In this document: piece by piece, positions 47,645 through 57,524 of the stretch | Numbering within the stretch: the first letter of the stretch is position 1 | Layout of the letters: each line of letters begins with the position of its first letter | From: Halioglobus maricola | Lineage (GTDB): Bacteria > Pseudomonadota > Gammaproteobacteria > Pseudomonadales > Halieaceae | DNA length: 64,000 nucleotides | Assembly (NCBI RefSeq): GCF_009388985.1 | Contig: NZ_CP036422.1 | Location: 772,501-836,500, forward strand | Reading direction: 5' to 3' | The notes under the pieces: generated by a model | Seen by the model: only the letters and a program-made list of their open reading frames with translations | Databases searched by the model: none | Told to the model about the DNA's origin: nothing | Position numbers and translations under genes: made by a program

Positions 47645-49000
47645 ATGAACTTGATCGCCCTGGGAATCAACCATAACTCCGCCGCTGTAGAGGTGCGGGA
47701 GCGGGTTGCGTTTGCCCCCGAGCAGGTTGCCGAGGCGCTTGCGGATGCCTGTGCCACTGGCGCGGTGGACGAAGTGGTGATTCTTTCGACCTGCAACCGA
47801 ACTGAACTCTACGGCATTGCGCCTGCTGGCAAGAGTCTGGCAGACCGGGCCGCTGACCTGATCGACTGGATCGCGAACTACCATCACCTTGCGGCGGAAG
47901 AATTGCGCAGTGCGGCCTATCACTATGAGGCTGAAGATGCCCTGGCACATATCGTACAGGTGGCGAGCGGCCTGGACTCAATGGTCCTAGGCGAGCCACA
48001 GATTTTCGGCCAGCTGAAGTCGGCGTATGCGGTAGGTGCGGAAGCAGGCACGGTAGGCCGCGAGCTGGGGCGCCTGTTCCCTCGCGTATTTTCCATCGCG
48101 AAAAAAGTGCGTACTGACACCGCTATTGGAGAGAACCCGGTCTCCGTCGCGTATGCGGCAGTTGATCTGGCGGGCCATATTTTTTCCGACCTCAGCAAGT
48201 GTAATGCACTGTTGGTGGGCGCGGGAGAAACCATTGAGCTGGTCACCCGCCACCTAATCGATGCGGGCGTTAAAGACATTGTCATTGCCAACCGGACGCT
48301 CGGTCGCGCGCGCGAGCTCGCCCAGCAGTTTGGTGCCGAAGCGGTGTTGTTGGCAGAAATTCCCGAACAGCTCCCCAAGGCCGATATTGTTATCACTTCG
48401 ACCGCCAGTCAGTTGCCGATCCTTGGCAAGGGTGCGGTAGAGCAGGCGATAAAAGTACGCAAGCACCGACCGATGTTGATGGTAGATATCGCAGTGCCGC
48501 GAGATATTGAAGCCCAGGTGGGCGACTTGCGAGACATCTATCTTTACAGCGTTGATGACCTGCGTGAGATCGTCGATGAGAACATGCGCAGCCGCCAGCA
48601 CGAGGCGAGTAAGGCAGATGTTCTTATCGCCGAGGGCGTGCACGCTTTCATGCATGAGACGCGCCGCCTCGGTGCGGTGGATGTCATCAAGGAGTATCGA
48701 GGCGCGGCCGACCAGACCCGTGAGCAGGAACTGGAGCGCGCACTGCGTTCTCTGGCGCGCGGTGAAGATCCGGCAAAGCTCCTGACCCAGTTGTCGCGGA
48801 CCTTGATGAACAAACTGATTCACGCCCCCACTGCGGGTTTGAAGGAAGTTTCCGCCAGCGGACGCGAGCAGGCGCTGGATGATGCGCGCCGCCTGCTCGG
48901 AATCGAAGCGCCCAGCCCTCCCGCCGAAACGTCGGCAGAAACCGAAAGTGTGGACATTCACGTCCAAGACACAGATCACTCGAGACACACACTGCAATGA
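47645..49000 (+). CDS. hemA: Glutamyl-tRNA reductase
   Basis: A 451-residue enzyme, the first committed step of C5 haem synthesis, making glutamate-1-semialdehyde from Glu-tRNA. Catalytic Cys50 lies in [25 protein letters not shown] is the family signature, [13 protein letters not shown] starts the NADPH domain, and a C-terminal helical dimerisation domain follows. It is divergent from the TPR-lolB-ispE operon and overlaps prfA by ATGA. Confidence 0.97.
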   Translation: MNLIALGINHNSAAVEVRERVAFAPEQVAEALADACATGAVDEVVILSTCNRTELYGIAPAGKSLADRAADLIDWIANYHHLAAEELRSAAYHYEAEDALAHIVQVASGLDSMVLGEPQIFGQLKSAYAVGAEAGTVGRELGRLFPRVFSIAKKVRTDTAIGENPVSVAYAAVDLAGHIFSDLSKCNALLVGAGETIELVTRHLIDAGVKDIVIANRTLGRARELAQQFGAEAVLLAEIPEQLPKADIVITSTASQLPILGKGAVEQAIKVRKHRPMLMVDIAVPRDIEAQVGDLRDIYLYSVDDLREIVDENMRSRQHEASKADVLIAEGVHAFMHETRRLGAVDVIKEYRGAADQTREQELERALRSLARGEDPAKLLTQLSRTLMNKLIHAPTAGLKEVSASGREQALDDARRLLGIEAPSPPAETSAETESVDIHVQDTDHSRHTLQ

Positions 49001-50082
49001 AAGCCTCCCTGCTGAGCAAGCTGGAAACCCTCACTGACCGGCACGAGGAGGTATCTGCACTACTTGGTGACAGTGAAACCATCTCTGACCAGAATCGGTT
49101 TCGCGACCTTTCCCGCGAATATTCTGAGCTGGAAGAGGTCGTGCGCTGTTATGCCGATTACAGCCAGGTAAAGAGTGATCTCGAAGAGGCCGAGCTGATG
49201 CTCGAGGACGATGATCCCGATCTGCGGGACATGGCCAAGGAAGAGATCGAATCCGCCAGCGGGCAACTGGAGGAGCTGGAATCGCGCCTGCAAACGCTGT
49301 TGCTGCCGCGAGACCCCAACGACTCCCACAACGTATTTCTGGAGATCCGCGCCGGTACCGGTGGCGACGAGGCTGCCATCTTTTCCGGGGATCTGTTCCG
49401 TATGTATTCTCGCTATGCGGAAGGCATGGGTTGGAAAGTGGAAGTGTTATCTGAGCGCTCTGGTGAGCACGGCGGCTACAAGGAGATTATCACTCGCGTT
49501 GAAGGGCGTGATGTCTTCGCTCATCTCAAGTTTGAATCCGGTGCGCACCGGGTGCAACGGGTGCCGGAAACTGAATCTCAGGGCCGTATTCACACCTCAG
49601 CCTGTACCGTGGCGGTGATGCCTGAAGCTGAGGAAGTGGATGCCATCGAGATCAATAAAGCCGACCTGCGTGTAGATACTTATCGTGCTTCCGGCGCGGG
49701 TGGCCAGCACGTGAACAAAACCGATTCCGCGGTGCGTCTCACACACCTGCCATCAGGCATTGTTGTGGAGTGTCAGGACGAGCGCTCCCAGCACAAGAAT
49801 CGCGCCCGCGCCATGTCACTGTTGCAGGCTAAACTGCTCACCAGTGCCCAGGACAAGGCGGCAGAGGAGCAGGCAAGCATGCGTCGGGACCTCGTGGGTA
49901 CCGGCGATCGTTCGGACCGCATTCGCACCTATAATTTTCCCCAGGGGCGGCTCACAGATCACCGTATCAACCTGACCCTGTACAAGCTGGCCGAGGTTAT
50001 GGAGGGTGAGTTGAATGCCGTTGTTGGCCCGCTGCGCCAGGAATACCAGGCGGATCAGCTGGCGGCACTCGCGGGCAACTAA
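48997..50082 (+). CDS. prfA: Peptide chain release factor 1
   Basis: A 361-residue RF1 for UAA and UAG. GGQ at 235-237 ([14 protein letters not shown]) acts in the peptidyl transferase centre. The stop-codon-reading PxT motif is PET in [18 protein letters not shown]. It overlaps hemA by ATGA and prmC by TAATG. Confidence 0.97.
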   Translation: MKASLLSKLETLTDRHEEVSALLGDSETISDQNRFRDLSREYSELEEVVRCYADYSQVKSDLEEAELMLEDDDPDLRDMAKEEIESASGQLEELESRLQTLLLPRDPNDSHNVFLEIRAGTGGDEAAIFSGDLFRMYSRYAEGMGWKVEVLSERSGEHGGYKEIITRVEGRDVFAHLKFESGAHRVQRVPETESQGRIHTSACTVAVMPEAEEVDAIEINKADLRVDTYRASGAGGQHVNKTDSAVRLTHLPSGIVVECQDERSQHKNRARAMSLLQAKLLTSAQDKAAEEQASMRRDLVGTGDRSDRIRTYNFPQGRLTDHRINLTLYKLAEVMEGELNAVVGPLRQEYQADQLAALAGN

Positions 50083-50915
50083 TGGCCACGGTGGCCCAGT
50101 TGCTGCGAGCGACAGACGGCCTGCCGGGTGACAGTCCCCAGCGCGATCTCGAAATTTTGCTCGGACATTGCCTGGAGCGCTCTCGTACCTGGCTCTTCAC
50201 CTGGCCAGAGGCAGAAGTAGAGGAAGCGCGGCTCGAACAATTCAATCGTATGGTCGCGCGTCGTCGCAGTGGTGAGCCGGTCGCCTATATCATTGGTCAC
50301 CGTGAATTCTGGTCTCTTGAGTTAGAAGTCGATTCGTCCACTCTCATTCCCCGCCCCGATACTGAAACTCTTGTCGAATGGGCGCTGGATCTGCCCTTGT
50401 CCGACAGAGCGCGTGCTGTTGATCTTGGTACCGGTACCGGTGCCATTGCTCTCGCGCTTGCCAGCGAGCGCCCCGGGTGGGCGGTAGCAGGAACAGATGC
50501 CAGTGCCGAGGCAGTCGCCCTGGCGCAGCGCAATAGCCAACATTGTGGTCTGGCTAGCGTGCAGATGCTGCAGTCTGATTGGTTCGCGGCACTCAAGGGC
50601 CAGCGTTTTGACCTCATTGTGAGTAATCCCCCCTATATAGAAGCGCAGGACCCCCACCTCGAACAGGGCGATGTGCGCTTTGAACCGCACGCTGCGCTAG
50701 TCGCTGCCGATGACGGTCTGGCCGACCTTGCACACTTGAGCAGTGAGGCACCCGGCTATCTGGCCCAAGGGGGGTGGTTACTGTTGGAACACGGCTTTAA
50801 CCAGGCCGCTGCGGTACGCCAGTTGTTGTTGGAACGGGGGTTTTCCAAGGTACAATCCCGGCGCGACATGGGCGGTCACGAACGAATAAGCGGAGGCCAG
50901 TATCTTGTTGAGTGA
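50082..50915 (+). CDS. prmC: Release factor glutamine methyltransferase
   Basis: A 277-residue enzyme that methylates the glutamine of the GGQ motif in RF1 and RF2. VDLGTGTGAIAL (113-124) binds S-adenosylmethionine and NPPY at 182-185 is the substrate glutamine site. It sits directly after its substrate gene prfA, as in E. coli. Confidence 0.96.
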   Translation: MATVAQLLRATDGLPGDSPQRDLEILLGHCLERSRTWLFTWPEAEVEEARLEQFNRMVARRRSGEPVAYIIGHREFWSLELEVDSSTLIPRPDTETLVEWALDLPLSDRARAVDLGTGTGAIALALASERPGWAVAGTDASAEAVALAQRNSQHCGLASVQMLQSDWFAALKGQRFDLIVSNPPYIEAQDPHLEQGDVRFEPHAALVAADDGLADLAHLSSEAPGYLAQGGWLLLEHGFNQAAAVRQLLLERGFSKVQSRRDMGGHERISGGQYLVE

Positions 50916-51657
50916 CGAGCAGTTGCTGCGCTATAACCGCCAGATTTTGCTGCATGATTTCGATATTCAGGGCCAGGAGAAACTGCAGCGAGCAGGGGTG
51001 TTGATTGTTGGCCTGGGTGGGCTTGGTTGTCCCGCTGCCCTGTATCTTGCCGCCGCAGGCGTTGGGCGGCTGGTGTTAGCCGATGGTGACGATGTTGAGC
51101 TCAGTAACCTGCAACGGCAGCTGGCCCACGCTCAGGCTGATATCGGCGTGAACAAGGCTCAGTCTGCGGCCGCGACTATTTCCGACATTAATCCCAGCGT
51201 TGAAACGCAGGTGATCGCCCACCGCCTCACCGGTGACGCGCTTGCGGCGGCGGTGAACGATGTAGACCTCGTTGTCGATTGCAGTGACAACTACCCAACG
51301 CGCTTCGAGCTGAATCGCGCGTGCATCACAGCTCGCGTTCCGTTGGTATCTGCTGCCGCCGTGCGCAGCGAAGGGCAGTTGACCGTGTTTGACCCAGCCA
51401 GCGGCGGCCCTTGTTATCGTTGCCTGTATCCTACCGAAGGTGCTGACACTGCATTGAGCTGTAGCGAGAGTGGCGTGTTGGCGCCGGTGGTTGGAGTGTT
51501 CGGCGCCCTGCAGGCAATGGAGGCGCTCAAACTACTTGCCGGCTATGGCGAACCCCTGCTCGGCCAGCTGCTGCTGATGGACCTGCGTAGTGGTCACCAA
51601 CAGCAACTCAAACTTCCGGTGCGTCCTGATTGCCCGGACTGTTCGTCCCTGCGCTAA
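50905..51657 (+). CDS. moeB: Molybdopterin-synthase adenylyltransferase (MoeB/ThiF type)
   Basis: A 250-residue E1-like enzyme that adenylates the C-terminus of a ubiquitin-like sulfur carrier. GLGGLG at 36-41 binds ATP and the pair CxxC (Cys170/173, Cys243/246) binds zinc. There is no rhodanese domain, which fits MoeB or ThiF. TTG 50905 follows GGAGG by 8 nt and overlaps prmC. In this neighbourhood pseudomonads call it moeB. Its 3' end overlaps the convergent MATE gene by 50 nt. Confidence 0.88.
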   Translation: MLSDEQLLRYNRQILLHDFDIQGQEKLQRAGVLIVGLGGLGCPAALYLAAAGVGRLVLADGDDVELSNLQRQLAHAQADIGVNKAQSAAATISDINPSVETQVIAHRLTGDALAAAVNDVDLVVDCSDNYPTRFELNRACITARVPLVSAAAVRSEGQLTVFDPASGGPCYRCLYPTEGADTALSCSESGVLAPVVGVFGALQAMEALKLLAGYGEPLLGQLLLMDLRSGHQQQLKLPVRPDCPDCSSLR

Positions 51658-53011
51658 CTGGCAGGGCTTTGAGTCTGCCGTAGAGGCGCCATCCGATCAG
51701 CAGGGTGGAGAGGCAGATGCCCGCGATCAGTGCGGCCCATATCCCGGCTGTGCCATCCGCTGGATTGGTCGCGACTTTCATTCCCAGCCACCAGGCCAGC
51801 GGCAGCGACAAGCCCCAGTATGCGAGGCACATCACCAGAAACGGGAAGCGGGTATCCTTGAACGCGCGCAGCACATAGGAGCCAGAGACCTGCACTGAAT
51901 CGATGACGATGAACACCGCCACCAACTGCACCAGCCGCATGGTGATGTCAGTAATTTCCGGCTCTGCCGTATAGGCGCTGATAATCAATGCCGGCGCGGC
52001 CAGCAACAGCACGGTCGAGAGTATACCTACCAACATGGTGATGCCGGTGCCAGTTACCACTGCGAGTTTGATTTGTGCGTGGCGGCCGCTGCCGATGGCA
52101 TGCCCCACCCGGGTGGCGGTGGCCGAGCCCACGCTGATCAGTGGCATATAGACCACGTCCCAGACATTGTAAGCAATCTGGTGGGCCGCCATGGCATGGG
52201 TGCCCAGAGTAGCGATCATCAGGCTGACCGCGGTGAATACGCCGATTTCCAGAAAGAAGGTGAAGCCGATCGGCAGACCAAGGCGCAGGATGTGGCCTAT
52301 GGTGGTCCAGTCGGGGGCTACCAGGAAACTGCGCGGTAGATAGGGGCGAATTCTCTTGCTCAGGAATATATAGGCTCCGATGAGGGCCGGACTCAACCAC
52401 ATTGAGATTGCGGTGGCCCAACCGCAGCCCGCGGCTCCCAGTTCGGGGGCGCCCCACTTGCCGTAGATCAGCATATAGTTGAGTGGGATATTGGCCAGGA
52501 ACCCCAGCACGCTGGCTACCGCGAAAGGGCGCATTATCCCAAGTCCCTGGGTGTGGCAACGCAGGGCCTGGAAGATCACGACAGCGGGGAGCCCGAAGGC
52601 TACCGCCTGCATATAGGCCAGGCTTTTGTCGGCGGTGGCCTGCTCAAGTTCAAGCACGCTGAGCAGCGGGCCCATCTGGTAGCACAGAGGGCCTATGATT
52701 GCTCCCAGGATCAGGGCCAGCCACAGGGCCTGGGGCAGGATGTCGCGAATTGCCCGGATGCGACGGGCGCCAAAATCCTGGGCTACGATAACTGATACGG
52801 CGAGCATGATGCCCAGCGTGAGCAGGAACAGCGGCAGCCATATGTTGTAGCCGATGGCTATCGCAGCGAGGTCCACCGCGCTGTATCGTCCGGCCATGAT
52901 GGTATCCACCACGCCAGTCCCCATCTGCGCCAGTTGCGCGATGACTGTGGGCCAGGCGATCGCTCCAACTGCCGCGGCTTCCTTGCGGTAGTCATGCCAG
53001 GTCGCCGTCAC
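51608..53011 (-). CDS. norM: MATE family multidrug efflux transporter
   Basis: A 467-residue inner-membrane cation/drug antiporter with about 12 TM helices in two halves. AWPTVIAQLAQMGTGVVDTIMAG begins the first half and LGLPIGFTFFLEIGVFTAVSLM the second, as in NorM proteins. GTG 53011 is the start used; its ribosome site is weak. The substrate is not predictable. The last 50 nt overlap moeB tail to tail. Confidence 0.88.
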   Translation of the reverse strand: MTATWHDYRKEAAAVGAIAWPTVIAQLAQMGTGVVDTIMAGRYSAVDLAAIAIGYNIWLPLFLLTLGIMLAVSVIVAQDFGARRIRAIRDILPQALWLALILGAIIGPLCYQMGPLLSVLELEQATADKSLAYMQAVAFGLPAVVIFQALRCHTQGLGIMRPFAVASVLGFLANIPLNYMLIYGKWGAPELGAAGCGWATAISMWLSPALIGAYIFLSKRIRPYLPRSFLVAPDWTTIGHILRLGLPIGFTFFLEIGVFTAVSLMIATLGTHAMAAHQIAYNVWDVVYMPLISVGSATATRVGHAIGSGRHAQIKLAVVTGTGITMLVGILSTVLLLAAPALIISAYTAEPEITDITMRLVQLVAVFIVIDSVQVSGSYVLRAFKDTRFPFLVMCLAYWGLSLPLAWWLGMKVATNPADGTAGIWAALIAGICLSTLLIGWRLYGRLKALPVSAGTNSPGNQDAPEV

Positions 53012-53106
53012 GGTGTGGCAGCGCCGGGGAGCAAAGTCGCGGGTGAATGAAACCTTTTCAGGGTTTTGGGTGTCACAGAAAGAATAATCCGGTAGGGAAC
53101 AACTTA

Positions 53107-53694
53107 ATGAATGCTATTGCGCAGTGGTATTACACCATACACAGGGCTATTTTTCCCCGATTGCAGCACCTGGACGGACTGGCGCCACTGGCCCTGCGTC
53201 TGTATCTGGTGCCGGTTTTCTGGATGGCAGGCACGCAGAAAATCAAGGGCATAGACAACACGATTGAATGGTTCGGTAACCCCGAGTGGGGTCTGGGCTT
53301 GCCCGCGCCCGAGTTACTCGCTTACCTCGCAGCGTATACGGAAGCCATTGGTGCTCTGCTGTTGTTACTTGGGCTGGCGACGCGCTGGATATCCATCCCT
53401 CTCATGGTCACCATGCTGGTGGCTATTTTTGCAGTGCATTGGGGGCAAGGCTGGGCGGCGATCGCCGACTCAAGCTCTCAGGAAGTGGCAGTGCGCCTTG
53501 GGGCGGCCAAGGATATTCTGCGCGAGCATGGCAACTACGCCTGGCTCACGGAAAAGGGCGGATTCGTTGTGCTCAATAACGGGATCGAGTTTGGCGTGAC
53601 CTACCTGGTGATGCTGTTCACCCTGCTGTTTACCGGGGGTGGCCGTTACACCAGTGTGGATTTCTATCTCTCGAGACTCTTTCCCGCGCGTTAA
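53107..53694 (+). CDS. DoxX/HvfX-like membrane protein
   Basis: A 195-residue protein with four hydrophobic helices. ALRLYLVPVFWMAGTQKIKG, the EWFGN...GLGLPAPELLAYLAAYTEAIGALLL region and VAIFAVHWGQGW fit the DoxX family branch named HvfX, which in other genomes sits with hvfA-hvfB-hvfC in copper-binding RiPP loci. None of those partners is in this window. ATG 53107 has AGGGAA about 8 nt upstream; the frame is open 60 nt further. The function here is unknown; quinone or metal-linked roles are proposed for DoxX relatives. Confidence 0.75.
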   Translation: MNAIAQWYYTIHRAIFPRLQHLDGLAPLALRLYLVPVFWMAGTQKIKGIDNTIEWFGNPEWGLGLPAPELLAYLAAYTEAIGALLLLLGLATRWISIPLMVTMLVAIFAVHWGQGWAAIADSSSQEVAVRLGAAKDILREHGNYAWLTEKGGFVVLNNGIEFGVTYLVMLFTLLFTGGGRYTSVDFYLSRLFPAR

Positions 53695-53799
53695 TGCGCG
53701 GGCCTGTGACTCCCGGCTGATCCTGTCCGGCTATATCGGCTGTTGGGCCCGATATGATAGACTAGCGCGTTTTTTGAGCAGTCACAGGATTACAGTCAA

Positions 53800-55194
53800 T
53801 TGATAAAGAGTTTTGTAGGACGCATCACCGGCCAGAATAGTGGTGGCGGTGAATCAGTCCAGGCCCCTGCAGGTCAGAACAAATCGCCGCGTAAAGAACA
53901 AGCACAGCGCGACCAGACCGAGCACCATGGCTCGGTGCAGCAGGCCAGCGGCGCCAAGAAGGGGCGTCGTAACCGCAAGCCCAAAGCAGCTCCGACCCCG
54001 TGGAGCATCGAAGATTTCGCGGTGGAGCCAGAGGAAGGCAAAGTGCGCTTCCACGATCTCGGCCTGCGCGATGAACTCATGCAAGGTATTGCCGAGTTGG
54101 GCTTTCAGTATTGTTCCCCCATTCAAGGCCAGGTCTTGCCGCATACCCTTAAGGGTAATGACGCTATCGGTAAGGCCCAGACAGGCACCGGGAAAACCGC
54201 TGCATTCCTGATTACCATTTTCAATGACCTGCTGATTAACCCCATAGAGGGCGAGCGGTTTATTGGTGAGCCGCGTGCGCTGGTTATCGCGCCCACGCGA
54301 GAGCTGGTGATGCAGATTGCAGCGGACGCCGCTGATCTCAGCAAGCACACCGGACTTCAGGTAGTCACTCTGATTGGTGGCATGGACTACCAAAAGCAGC
54401 TCAACCGCCTGCAGAATAATGTTGTCGACCTGGTGGTCGCCACTCCCGGTCGCCTCATTGATTTCATGACCCGTCGCGATTTGTACCTCGACCACATCGA
54501 GGTATTGGTGCTGGATGAGGCGGATCGTATGCTGGATATGGGCTTCATTCCCCAGGTAAAGCGGATTGTGCGAGCCACCCCACGCAAAGAAGACCGCCAG
54601 ACACTGTTGTTCTCTGCAACCTTTACCCAGGACATCATTAACCTCTCCCAGCAGTGGACTTATCACCCTGTGACAGTGGAGATCGAACCGGAGTCCGTGG
54701 CCACGGATACGGTGGATCAGAAGATCTATCTGGTCAGTAGTCAGGAGCGCTACAAGGTGCTCAACAATGTCATCAAGAGCGACGATTGCAGCAGCGTCAT
54801 CGTGTTTGCGAACCGTCGCGACCAGGTGCGTCGCTTGCATGAGCGCCTGCGCAAATCAGGCGTCAAGGCGGGCATTCTGTCTGGAGAGATTCCCCAGGGC
54901 AAACGCACTCGTACGCTGGAACAGTTCAAGACAGGTGAGATCAAGGTGCTGGTCGCGACTGATGTCGCGGGCCGCGGGATTCATGTGGATGGCATCAGCC
55001 ATGTTGTGAACTATAACCTGCCTGAGGACCCCGAAGACTACGTGCACCGTATTGGCCGTACTGGCCGCGCCGGCGCCAGTGGAACCTCTATCAGCTTCGC
55101 CAGTGAAGACGATGCGTTTCTGCTTCCCGATCTGGAGACCCTGTTGGGTACCAAGCTCGAGTGTACATACCCGCCGAAAGACCTGTTGGTGTAA
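53800..55194 (+). CDS. rhlB: DEAD-box RNA helicase, RhlB-like
   Basis: A 464-residue helicase. A basic, Gln/Lys-rich N-terminal extension (1-75) precedes the Q motif (FQYCSPIQ), Walker [16 protein letters not shown] and HRIGRTGR. RhlB unwinds RNA for degradation; the basic tail may bind RNA directly. TTG 53800 is the first start and gives the full extension; its AGGA site is about 11 nt away. The rhlB name is by overall similarity and could be another DEAD-box paralogue. Confidence 0.85.
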   Translation: MIKSFVGRITGQNSGGGESVQAPAGQNKSPRKEQAQRDQTEHHGSVQQASGAKKGRRNRKPKAAPTPWSIEDFAVEPEEGKVRFHDLGLRDELMQGIAELGFQYCSPIQGQVLPHTLKGNDAIGKAQTGTGKTAAFLITIFNDLLINPIEGERFIGEPRALVIAPTRELVMQIAADAADLSKHTGLQVVTLIGGMDYQKQLNRLQNNVVDLVVATPGRLIDFMTRRDLYLDHIEVLVLDEADRMLDMGFIPQVKRIVRATPRKEDRQTLLFSATFTQDIINLSQQWTYHPVTVEIEPESVATDTVDQKIYLVSSQERYKVLNNVIKSDDCSSVIVFANRRDQVRRLHERLRKSGVKAGILSGEIPQGKRTRTLEQFKTGEIKVLVATDVAGRGIHVDGISHVVNYNLPEDPEDYVHRIGRTGRAGASGTSISFASEDDAFLLPDLETLLGTKLECTYPPKDLLV

Positions 55195-55202
55195 CGCCGC
55201 CG

Positions 55203-55232
55203 TGGGCGCTGCTTAGGCAGCGCTCCCGCGCC
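55203..55232. repeat. Palindromic repeat copy 2, between convergent genes
   Basis: GCGCTGC and GCAGCGC pair around TTAG. It is 25/30 identical to 14671-14700, and again lies between the 3' ends of convergent genes (helicase and cysZ), 9 nt after the helicase stop. Confidence 0.5.
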
Positions 55233-55246
55233 CCGGGTCACCGCTT

Positions 55247-55978
55247 TTAGCGATCGAGTTCCTTACACCAGAGCAGAGTAGCGCCCACCACCGCCGCCGG
55301 GACCACGAAGAAATTCACAATCGGAATGCCGGTACACAAAGCCACGGCGCCGCCAAAGCCCATACTGCTCAGGCGCCGGCTGCGCACTGCTTCCTTCACA
55401 TCCCCGAAGCTCAGTTGATGGTTGTCCATTGGGTAATCCACGAACTGGATGGACATCATCCAGGCACCCAGCAGAAACCACAGTAGCGGGGCGACGGTGT
55501 TCAATACCGGGATGAAAGTGACCAGGAGCACGAAGGCGGCCATGGGCAAGTAATACATTAGTTTTGCCAGTTCCCGCACGATCCCTCGCGGCACCATCAG
55601 CAGTGCGGCCCCCAGTCCTTCCAGTGCTGGGACTTCCTTGCCTGTCACCAGTTCTTCCGCTTTCTCCGCCAGCAACCCATTGAAAGGAGAAGCGATAATC
55701 AGCGCAACGGCAGTAAACAGGTAGCCTGTCATCAGGCTCAGGGTGAGTCCCACCAGCGGCCACAGAATCCACTCAATAAAACTCAGCCAGTCAGGTACCC
55801 AGGCAAGGGCCTGATCCATCCAGTCCGTGAGGTAGCTCAGGCCGATACTGATGAGGCTCGCGAATATAACGATGTTGATAGTCAGCGGGATAAATACGAA
55901 CAGCCGCAGTGAGGGATGGCTGAGCAACTTTGCGCCATCGATCAAGTAGCCTACGCCACCCACTACATTACCTTTCAC
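55247..55978 (-). CDS. cysZ: Sulfate transporter CysZ
   Basis: A 243-residue inner-membrane protein with about four TM or hemi-penetrating helices. GYLIDGAKLLSHPSLRLFVFIPL at the start and FVDYPMDNHQLSFGDVKEAVRSRR are the family marks. CysZ brings sulfate in for cysteine synthesis. It follows a small cysteine-rich gene with a 4-nt overlap. Confidence 0.92.
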   Translation of the reverse strand: MKGNVVGGVGYLIDGAKLLSHPSLRLFVFIPLTINIVIFASLISIGLSYLTDWMDQALAWVPDWLSFIEWILWPLVGLTLSLMTGYLFTAVALIIASPFNGLLAEKAEELVTGKEVPALEGLGAALLMVPRGIVRELAKLMYYLPMAAFVLLVTFIPVLNTVAPLLWFLLGAWMMSIQFVDYPMDNHQLSFGDVKEAVRSRRLSSMGFGGAVALCTGIPIVNFFVVPAAVVGATLLWCKELDR

Positions 55979-56178
55979 TTTTGCTCTCCTTCTGACACGG
56001 ATCCACAGGCCGGGCAGATGCAGCGAACACCGCGATCTTCCGGTGCCAGTTGAGCCAGTGCTGCCGGCGCGATTTCAGCCTTCATGCACCAGCAGGACTC
56101 CGCCGGCTCGCCCGCGGCAATTGCGCAGTGATTGGGTTTACTGCACAGGGGGCACTTGTCTGCACCGTTGCTGTCCAT
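55975..56178 (-). CDS. Small cysteine-rich CWC-type protein
   Basis: A 67-residue protein with seven cysteines. CPLC, the SCWC motif and CICPAC fit the Cys-rich CWC family, probably one or two zinc-binding knuckles. No signal peptide is present. It overlaps cysZ by ATGA, so the two are co-translated; the tie to sulfate uptake is inferred. It is divergent from the Smr gene. Confidence 0.75.
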   Translation of the reverse strand: MDSNGADKCPLCSKPNHCAIAAGEPAESCWCMKAEIAPAALAQLAPEDRGVRCICPACGSVSEGEQK

Positions 56179-56240
56179 ATTCGGGTATCTGCCTGACGTT
56201 ACAGGGCGATATAATACCGCAGCACGGAGATAGATTACCC

Positions 56241-56849
56241 ATGTCCAGCGACGAAGAGAGTTTGTTTTCCGACGAAATGTCGGATGTTGTCCCGCTCAAG
56301 CGGGAGGAGAGGGTGCGCCTGGACAAAACGGGCAGCAGGGATTCATCTCTGGATCAGCGCCGTGAGGCCGCGGTGGTCGACAAGCGCGACGACGGCAATA
56401 TCCTCACGGAGGAGGGCCTCGCCATCGCACCGCTGGATCCCTGGTACGTTCTCGAGTACAAGCGCCCTGGCGTTCAGAACGGGGTGTTTCGCAAGCTCAA
56501 GCAAGGCCGCTACGAAGCCGATGCCCGTCTCGATCTGCACCGTATGACCGCGAAAATCGCCCGCAAGGAACTGTTTGATTTTATTCAGGAATCGATACGC
56601 CTCGGTATCCGCAGCGTGATGGTAATCCACGGCAAGGGCGAGAGTAAGGCTGAGCGTGAGCGCTCTTCAATCCTCAAGGGTTGTACCGATCACTGGCTTC
56701 GTGAGCTCGACCAGGTACAGGCCTTTCACAGTGCCCAGCCGCGACATGGAGGTACCGGCGCGGTCTATGTATTGCTGCGTAAATCTGAAGAACAAAAGCG
56801 CGAAAATCGAGAGAAATATATGAAAGGCCGGGTTCCCTACGACGGTTGA
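56241..56849 (+). CDS. Smr-domain protein (SmrA-like nuclease)
   Basis: A 202-residue protein. The N-terminal 90 residues are charged and variable. The Smr domain follows with LDLHRMTAKIARKEL, IRSVMVIHGKGESK and the HGGTGAVYVLLR end strand. The LDLH and HGKG motifs are those required for nuclease activity in SmrA and MutS2 relatives. ATG 56241 has GGAG 11 nt upstream; the open frame upstream lies over the cysteine-rich gene and is not used. The substrate could be DNA nicks or colliding-ribosome mRNA. Confidence 0.85.
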   Translation: MSSDEESLFSDEMSDVVPLKREERVRLDKTGSRDSSLDQRREAAVVDKRDDGNILTEEGLAIAPLDPWYVLEYKRPGVQNGVFRKLKQGRYEADARLDLHRMTAKIARKELFDFIQESIRLGIRSVMVIHGKGESKAERERSSILKGCTDHWLRELDQVQAFHSAQPRHGGTGAVYVLLRKSEEQKRENREKYMKGRVPYDG

Positions 56850-56861
56850 TAGAAAGAGACG

Positions 56862-57524
56862 CTAGGCTTTTTGGGTTTTCTTTGGATGCTTCCGGTCAGG
56901 GTAACAGGTAGTGCATATTTCACAGACCCGGCCATCGCAACCGCGGGCGGTGCAATACTCTCGCCCGTAGAAGATGATCTGTAAATGCAGCCGGTTCCAG
57001 TACTCTTCCGGGAAAAGGCGCTTCAGGTCGCGCTCCGTCTGTACAACGTTCTTACCCGATGTCAGGCCCCAGCGCTGTGCCAGGCGGTGTATGTGCGTGT
57101 CCACCGGGAAAGCCGGGACACCAAATGCCTGAGACATAACCACTGACGCGGTTTTGTGGCCCACGCCAGGCAGTTCTTCCAGTGCATCCATGTCCTCAGG
57201 CACCACGCCGTTGTATCTCTCAACCAGGATTTCCGAGAGCCGTTTGATCGCTTTGGACTTTTGCGGGGACAGGCCGCAGGGGCGAATAATGTCCCTAATT
57301 TCGTCGACATCCTGAGGTGCCATGTCGTGGGCGTTATCCGCCAGGGCGAATAGCTCGGGCGTGATCTGGTTGACTCTTTCGTCGGTGCACTGGGCGCTCA
57401 GGAGAACAGCTACCAGCAAGGTGTAGGGGTCTTTGTGGTCAAGCGGTACCGGGGTTTCCGGGTAGAGCACTTGCAGGCGTTCAAGGATATAGGCGACCCG
57501 ATCTTGCTTGAGCATGTTGGCCAT
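56862..57524 (-). CDS. nth: Endonuclease III
   Basis: A 220-residue base-excision repair glycosylase/lyase for oxidised pyrimidines. The helix-hairpin-helix LPGVGHKTAS carries catalytic Lys124 and VDTHIHR carries Asp142. A cysteine-rich end is present, but the spacing C-x9-C-x2-C-x2-C (with one extra Cys inside) differs from the usual C-x6-C-x2-C-x5-C cluster loop. ATG 57524 overlaps the dapC stop (TGATG). Confidence 0.93.
   Translation of the reverse strand: MANMLKQDRVAYILERLQVLYPETPVPLDHKDPYTLLVAVLLSAQCTDERVNQITPELFALADNAHDMAPQDVDEIRDIIRPCGLSPQKSKAIKRLSEILVERYNGVVPEDMDALEELPGVGHKTASVVMSQAFGVPAFPVDTHIHRLAQRWGLTSGKNVVQTERDLKRLFPEEYWNRLHLQIIFYGREYCTARGCDGRVCEICTTCYPDRKHPKKTQKA

Noticed and set aside
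53047..53106. GAAACC-N16-TGTC before the DoxX-like gene as a possible ECF promoter
   Set aside because: It does not match the GTAAC/CGAA motif of the local sigma unit, and chance matches to such short loose motifs are frequent.
53685..53702. CCCGCGC/GCGCGGG hairpin over the DoxX stop as terminator
   Set aside because: There is no T-run, and the stem is largely made of coding sequence.
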